A stretch of 64,000 bases of DNA from Sipunculus nudus (Eukaryota; Annelida; Sipuncula; Golfingiida; Sipunculidae), in the NCBI GenBank assembly GCA_026874595.1, contig CM049317.1, positions 42,494,401 to 42,558,400 of the forward strand, read 5' to 3'. Below, one piece after another: positions 62,175-64,000 of this stretch. The notes under the pieces were generated by a model, which worked only from the letters and a program-made list of their open reading frames with translations, was not told the origin of the DNA and searched no databases. The position numbers and the translations under genes are program-made. Every line of letters begins with the position of its first letter. Within the stretch, counting starts at the first letter, position 1.

Positions 62175-62330
62175 CTTGACCTGTGTGTCACCACTAGCTG
62201 CCACTGATCCTCCTTTACCCATGGCGGCGGTCAAGACAGCTTTCGTGTTCACGGTTTTCTTGCCCTTTGGAAGTTTGTATTTGCCCCAGATTTGAACCAC
62301 CATTGCTTGTTTTTCAAGATAGTCTACAAA
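62175..62330 (-). CDS. Internal exon of the kinesin-3-like gene: C2-like segment
   Basis: The acceptor is ATGTTTTTTAG before 62,330 and the donor AAG then GTCAGT after 62,175; 156 nt, 52 codons, phase 0 at both ends. It encodes FVDYLEKQAMVVQIWGKYKL, then KGKKTVNTKAVLTAAMGKGG and SVAASGDTQVK. The pattern F-(V/L)-x-Y-L-x-x-x-x-(L/M)-V-V-x-(V/I)-W-G is the hallmark of the conserved region behind the FHA domain of kinesin-3 motors. I name the family from this motif; KIF28P/KLP-6-like is the best guess from the short product, not proven. The motor head would lie upstream, outside the window. Confidence 0.72.
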
Positions 62331-63580
62331 CTAAAAAACATGAATGGAAATGTAATGTTGCCATTAAAGAATATTTTCGACTAAGTATTGCTTGACAACA
62401 TTCTGGAATTTGATATCCAAGCTAAGTTAGAAAATGTTCAGGCCCTTGAACCATAATTTCATGCATGGCATAAACAAATATCGAGATTCAGTGCATTACC
62501 TGGAGCATTGGTAAAGCTAAACAAGCAGATCAGACCAACGCTCAGTGAGAGAGGAAATGTAAGTATACCGTATCTGGAACATTGGCTTGGGAAAGGATAA
62601 ATGTCAGGGACCCACGGTACAAATCACATTCGCCCCCGTAATCGAGGACATTTATTGTAACATCTTTTCCAGGGCGTTTGTGCCGTTTGGCTGTTCAGCA
62701 GACAAAGATCAGAACTAGTCCCTTGGATCGTCAGGCCTCAGTTCCTGGAAATCTTGATGTAAACACCTTTTCAGCTGACTAAGATGAGAACTAGTCACGT
62801 GGATCGTCAGGTCTACATTTTCCCTAGATATCTAGATTATAACAACTTTTCAAGCAGACTGAGAGCAGAACTAGTCACGTGGATCGTCAGGTCAACATTT
62901 CCCCTAGATATCTAGATTCTAACACTTTTTCAAGCAGACTGAGAGCAGAATTGCCACGTGGATCGTCAGGTCTACATTTCCCCTATATAACTAGATTCTA
63001 ACACCTTTTCAGGCAGACTGAGAGCAGAATTGTCACGTGGATCGTCAGGTCTACATTTTCCCTAGATATCTAGATTCTAACACCTTTTCAAGCAGACTGA
63101 GAGCAGAACTAGTCACGTGGATCTTCAGGTCTACATTTTCCCTAGATATCTAGATTCTAACACTTTTTCAAGCAGACTGAGAGCAGAATTGTCACGTGGA
63201 TCGTCAGGTCTACATTTTCCCTATATATCTAGAGTCTAACACCTTTTCAAGCAGACTGAGAGCAGAACTAGTCACGTGGATCGTCAGGTCTACATTTTCC
63301 CTAGATATCTAGATTCTAACACCTTTTCAAGTAGACTGAGAGCAGAACTAGTCACGTGGATCGTCAGGTCCACATTTTCCCTAGATATCTAGATTCTAAC
63401 ACCTTTTCAAGCAGACTGAGAGTAGAACTAGTCACGTGGATCGTCAGGTCCACATTTTCCCTAGATATCTAGATTCTAACACCTTTTCAAGCAGACTGAG
63501 AGCAGAACTAGTCACGTGGATTGTCAGGTCTACATTCTTTTACAGTTTTCCTAGATTTCTTAGACTGAGAGCAGACCTAC
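62331..63580 (-). other. Intron of the kinesin-3-like gene (1,250 bp)
   Basis: Donor GTAGGT after 63,581 and acceptor TTTTTTAG before 62,330, phase 0. About 0.87 kb of it is the 80-bp minisatellite, which begins at the donor. Confidence 0.6.
62696..63570. repeat. 80-bp minisatellite, about 11 copies
   Basis: Unit AGACTGAGAGCAGAACTAGT then CACGTGGATCGTCAGGTCTA then CATTTTCCCTAGATATCTAG then ATTCTAACACCTTTTCAAGC. CACGTGGATC recurs at about 62,796, 62,876, 62,957, 63,036, 63,114, 63,196, 63,273, 63,353, 63,433 and 63,513. Each unit thus holds a CACGTG E-box and most hold the 12-bp palindrome CTAGATATCTAG. The last partial unit (AGACTGAGAGCAGACCTAC) runs into the exon donor at 63,581. Confidence 0.93.
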
Positions 63581-63703
63581 TTGTTGGGTGGCGGGTTCAA
63601 ACTTGAACTGTTTCTTGCTCTTCCAGTCTGGGTTACTGGTGTCTCTGCCGCTGTCTGTGCACACCTCCTGCTCCAAGTACAGCTTATACTTGGCCACCAT
63701 GTC
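63581..63703 (-). CDS. Internal exon of the kinesin-3-like gene: first exon visible in the window
   Basis: The acceptor is TTGAATGTAG before 63,703 and the donor GTAGGT after 63,581; 123 nt, 41 codons, phase 0 at both ends. It encodes DMVAKYKLYLEQEVCTDSGR, then DTSNPDWKSKKQFKFEPATQ and Q. Joined to the next exon it reads as one continuous C2-like domain: a Y-x-x-Y-L beta strand, an NPxW turn, then KQFKF before FVDYL. Such an NP(x)W/F turn before the hydrophobic strand is usual in kinesin-3 proteins and C2 folds. No further upstream exon is visible before position 64,000. Confidence 0.7.
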
Positions 63704-64000
63704 CTACATTCAATAAATAACAGTTTCAAGAGTGATACATGCGGGAGTCTGAGGAAACTGGTAATATATGTAAAATATGTTGGTATAAACCCATGCTGAA
63801 GTATTGGAAAGCGTTGTTTATTCTATTTTTTGTGACCAAGCGTTTTAATACATGGAAAGTATATAGATGAAAATAGGACTACCGTGGATAACGGATATTT
63901 TTAAATGTTTGTTTAAGACCAAAGTCCGGAAGAACTTGAATACTTGAAAACTTGATATTTGTGTCAACTGGTCTGGTTTACAACGAATCTGTTTGTCTTC
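63704..64000. other. Intron sequence at the window edge
   Basis: I see nothing beyond the acceptor of the exon ending at 63,703. The gene should continue to the right. Confidence 0.45.

Noticed and set aside
62043-62303. 86-codon single frame as a complete small protein
   Set aside because: The frame opens upstream without a start (FVDYLEKQ before the Met) and crosses a good donor at 62,175; the spliced reading fits neighbouring exons.

Overview
This is a eukaryotic, animal-type nuclear window. It has spliced exons with GT-AG borders, a tRNA-derived SINE, LTR and non-LTR retrotransposon remains, DNA transposons with target duplications, a small Helitron and very long satellite arrays. The elements (Gmr1-order Ty3/gypsy retrotransposon, intronic repeats carrying nuclear-receptor-like palindromes) fit a marine invertebrate, perhaps a mollusc or another lophotrochozoan or basal deuterostome. 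That placement is inference. No bacterial operons, rRNA or CRISPR are visible.

Layout. Positions 1-18,003 are one satellite of about 48-bp monomers. It has higher-order periods of 955 bp (near 0.4-3.3 kb) and 1,813 bp (near 10.6-16.0 kb) and is broken once by a SINE at 6,878-7,310. From 18,005 to 27,279 lies a decayed LTR retrotransposon in the order gag, protease, integrase, reverse transcriptase, RNase H, 3' LTR. Its 5' LTR is missing and its integrase is split by a 3.67-kb DNA transposon with TA duplications, which itself holds an 984-bp hAT-like element and a 311-bp Helitron. From 27.3 to 33 kb there is a dispersed repeat family (three copies in the window), one copy interrupted by a 5'-truncated LINE on the minus strand. 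From 33 to 45 kb I see mostly intergenic DNA with TA-microsatellites, G/C homopolymers, fold-backs and minisatellites.

The only host gene I can support is on the minus strand, from 63,703 down to 45,290. Five exons with correct splice borders and fully consistent phases encode the C-terminal part of a kinesin-3-like motor protein (C2-like segment, coiled coil, basic tail), ending in a CaaX prenylation motif, CVLL. The 5' part of the gene lies beyond the window. Its introns are packed with tandem repeats: an 80-bp array (62.7-63.57 kb), a 60-bp array that copies an exon/5'-splice-site border (61.1-61.83 kb), a 7.2-kb satellite of 43-bp and 78-bp units (53.8-61.06 kb), a CGTACG-rich island (48.6-50.35 kb) and degenerate repeats with an oestrogen-response-element-like palindrome (46.1-47.06 kb).

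Most longer open frames here are accidental: the 94-aa and 80-168-aa frames lie wholly inside satellite DNA and exist because the local repeat period is a multiple of three or low in stops.
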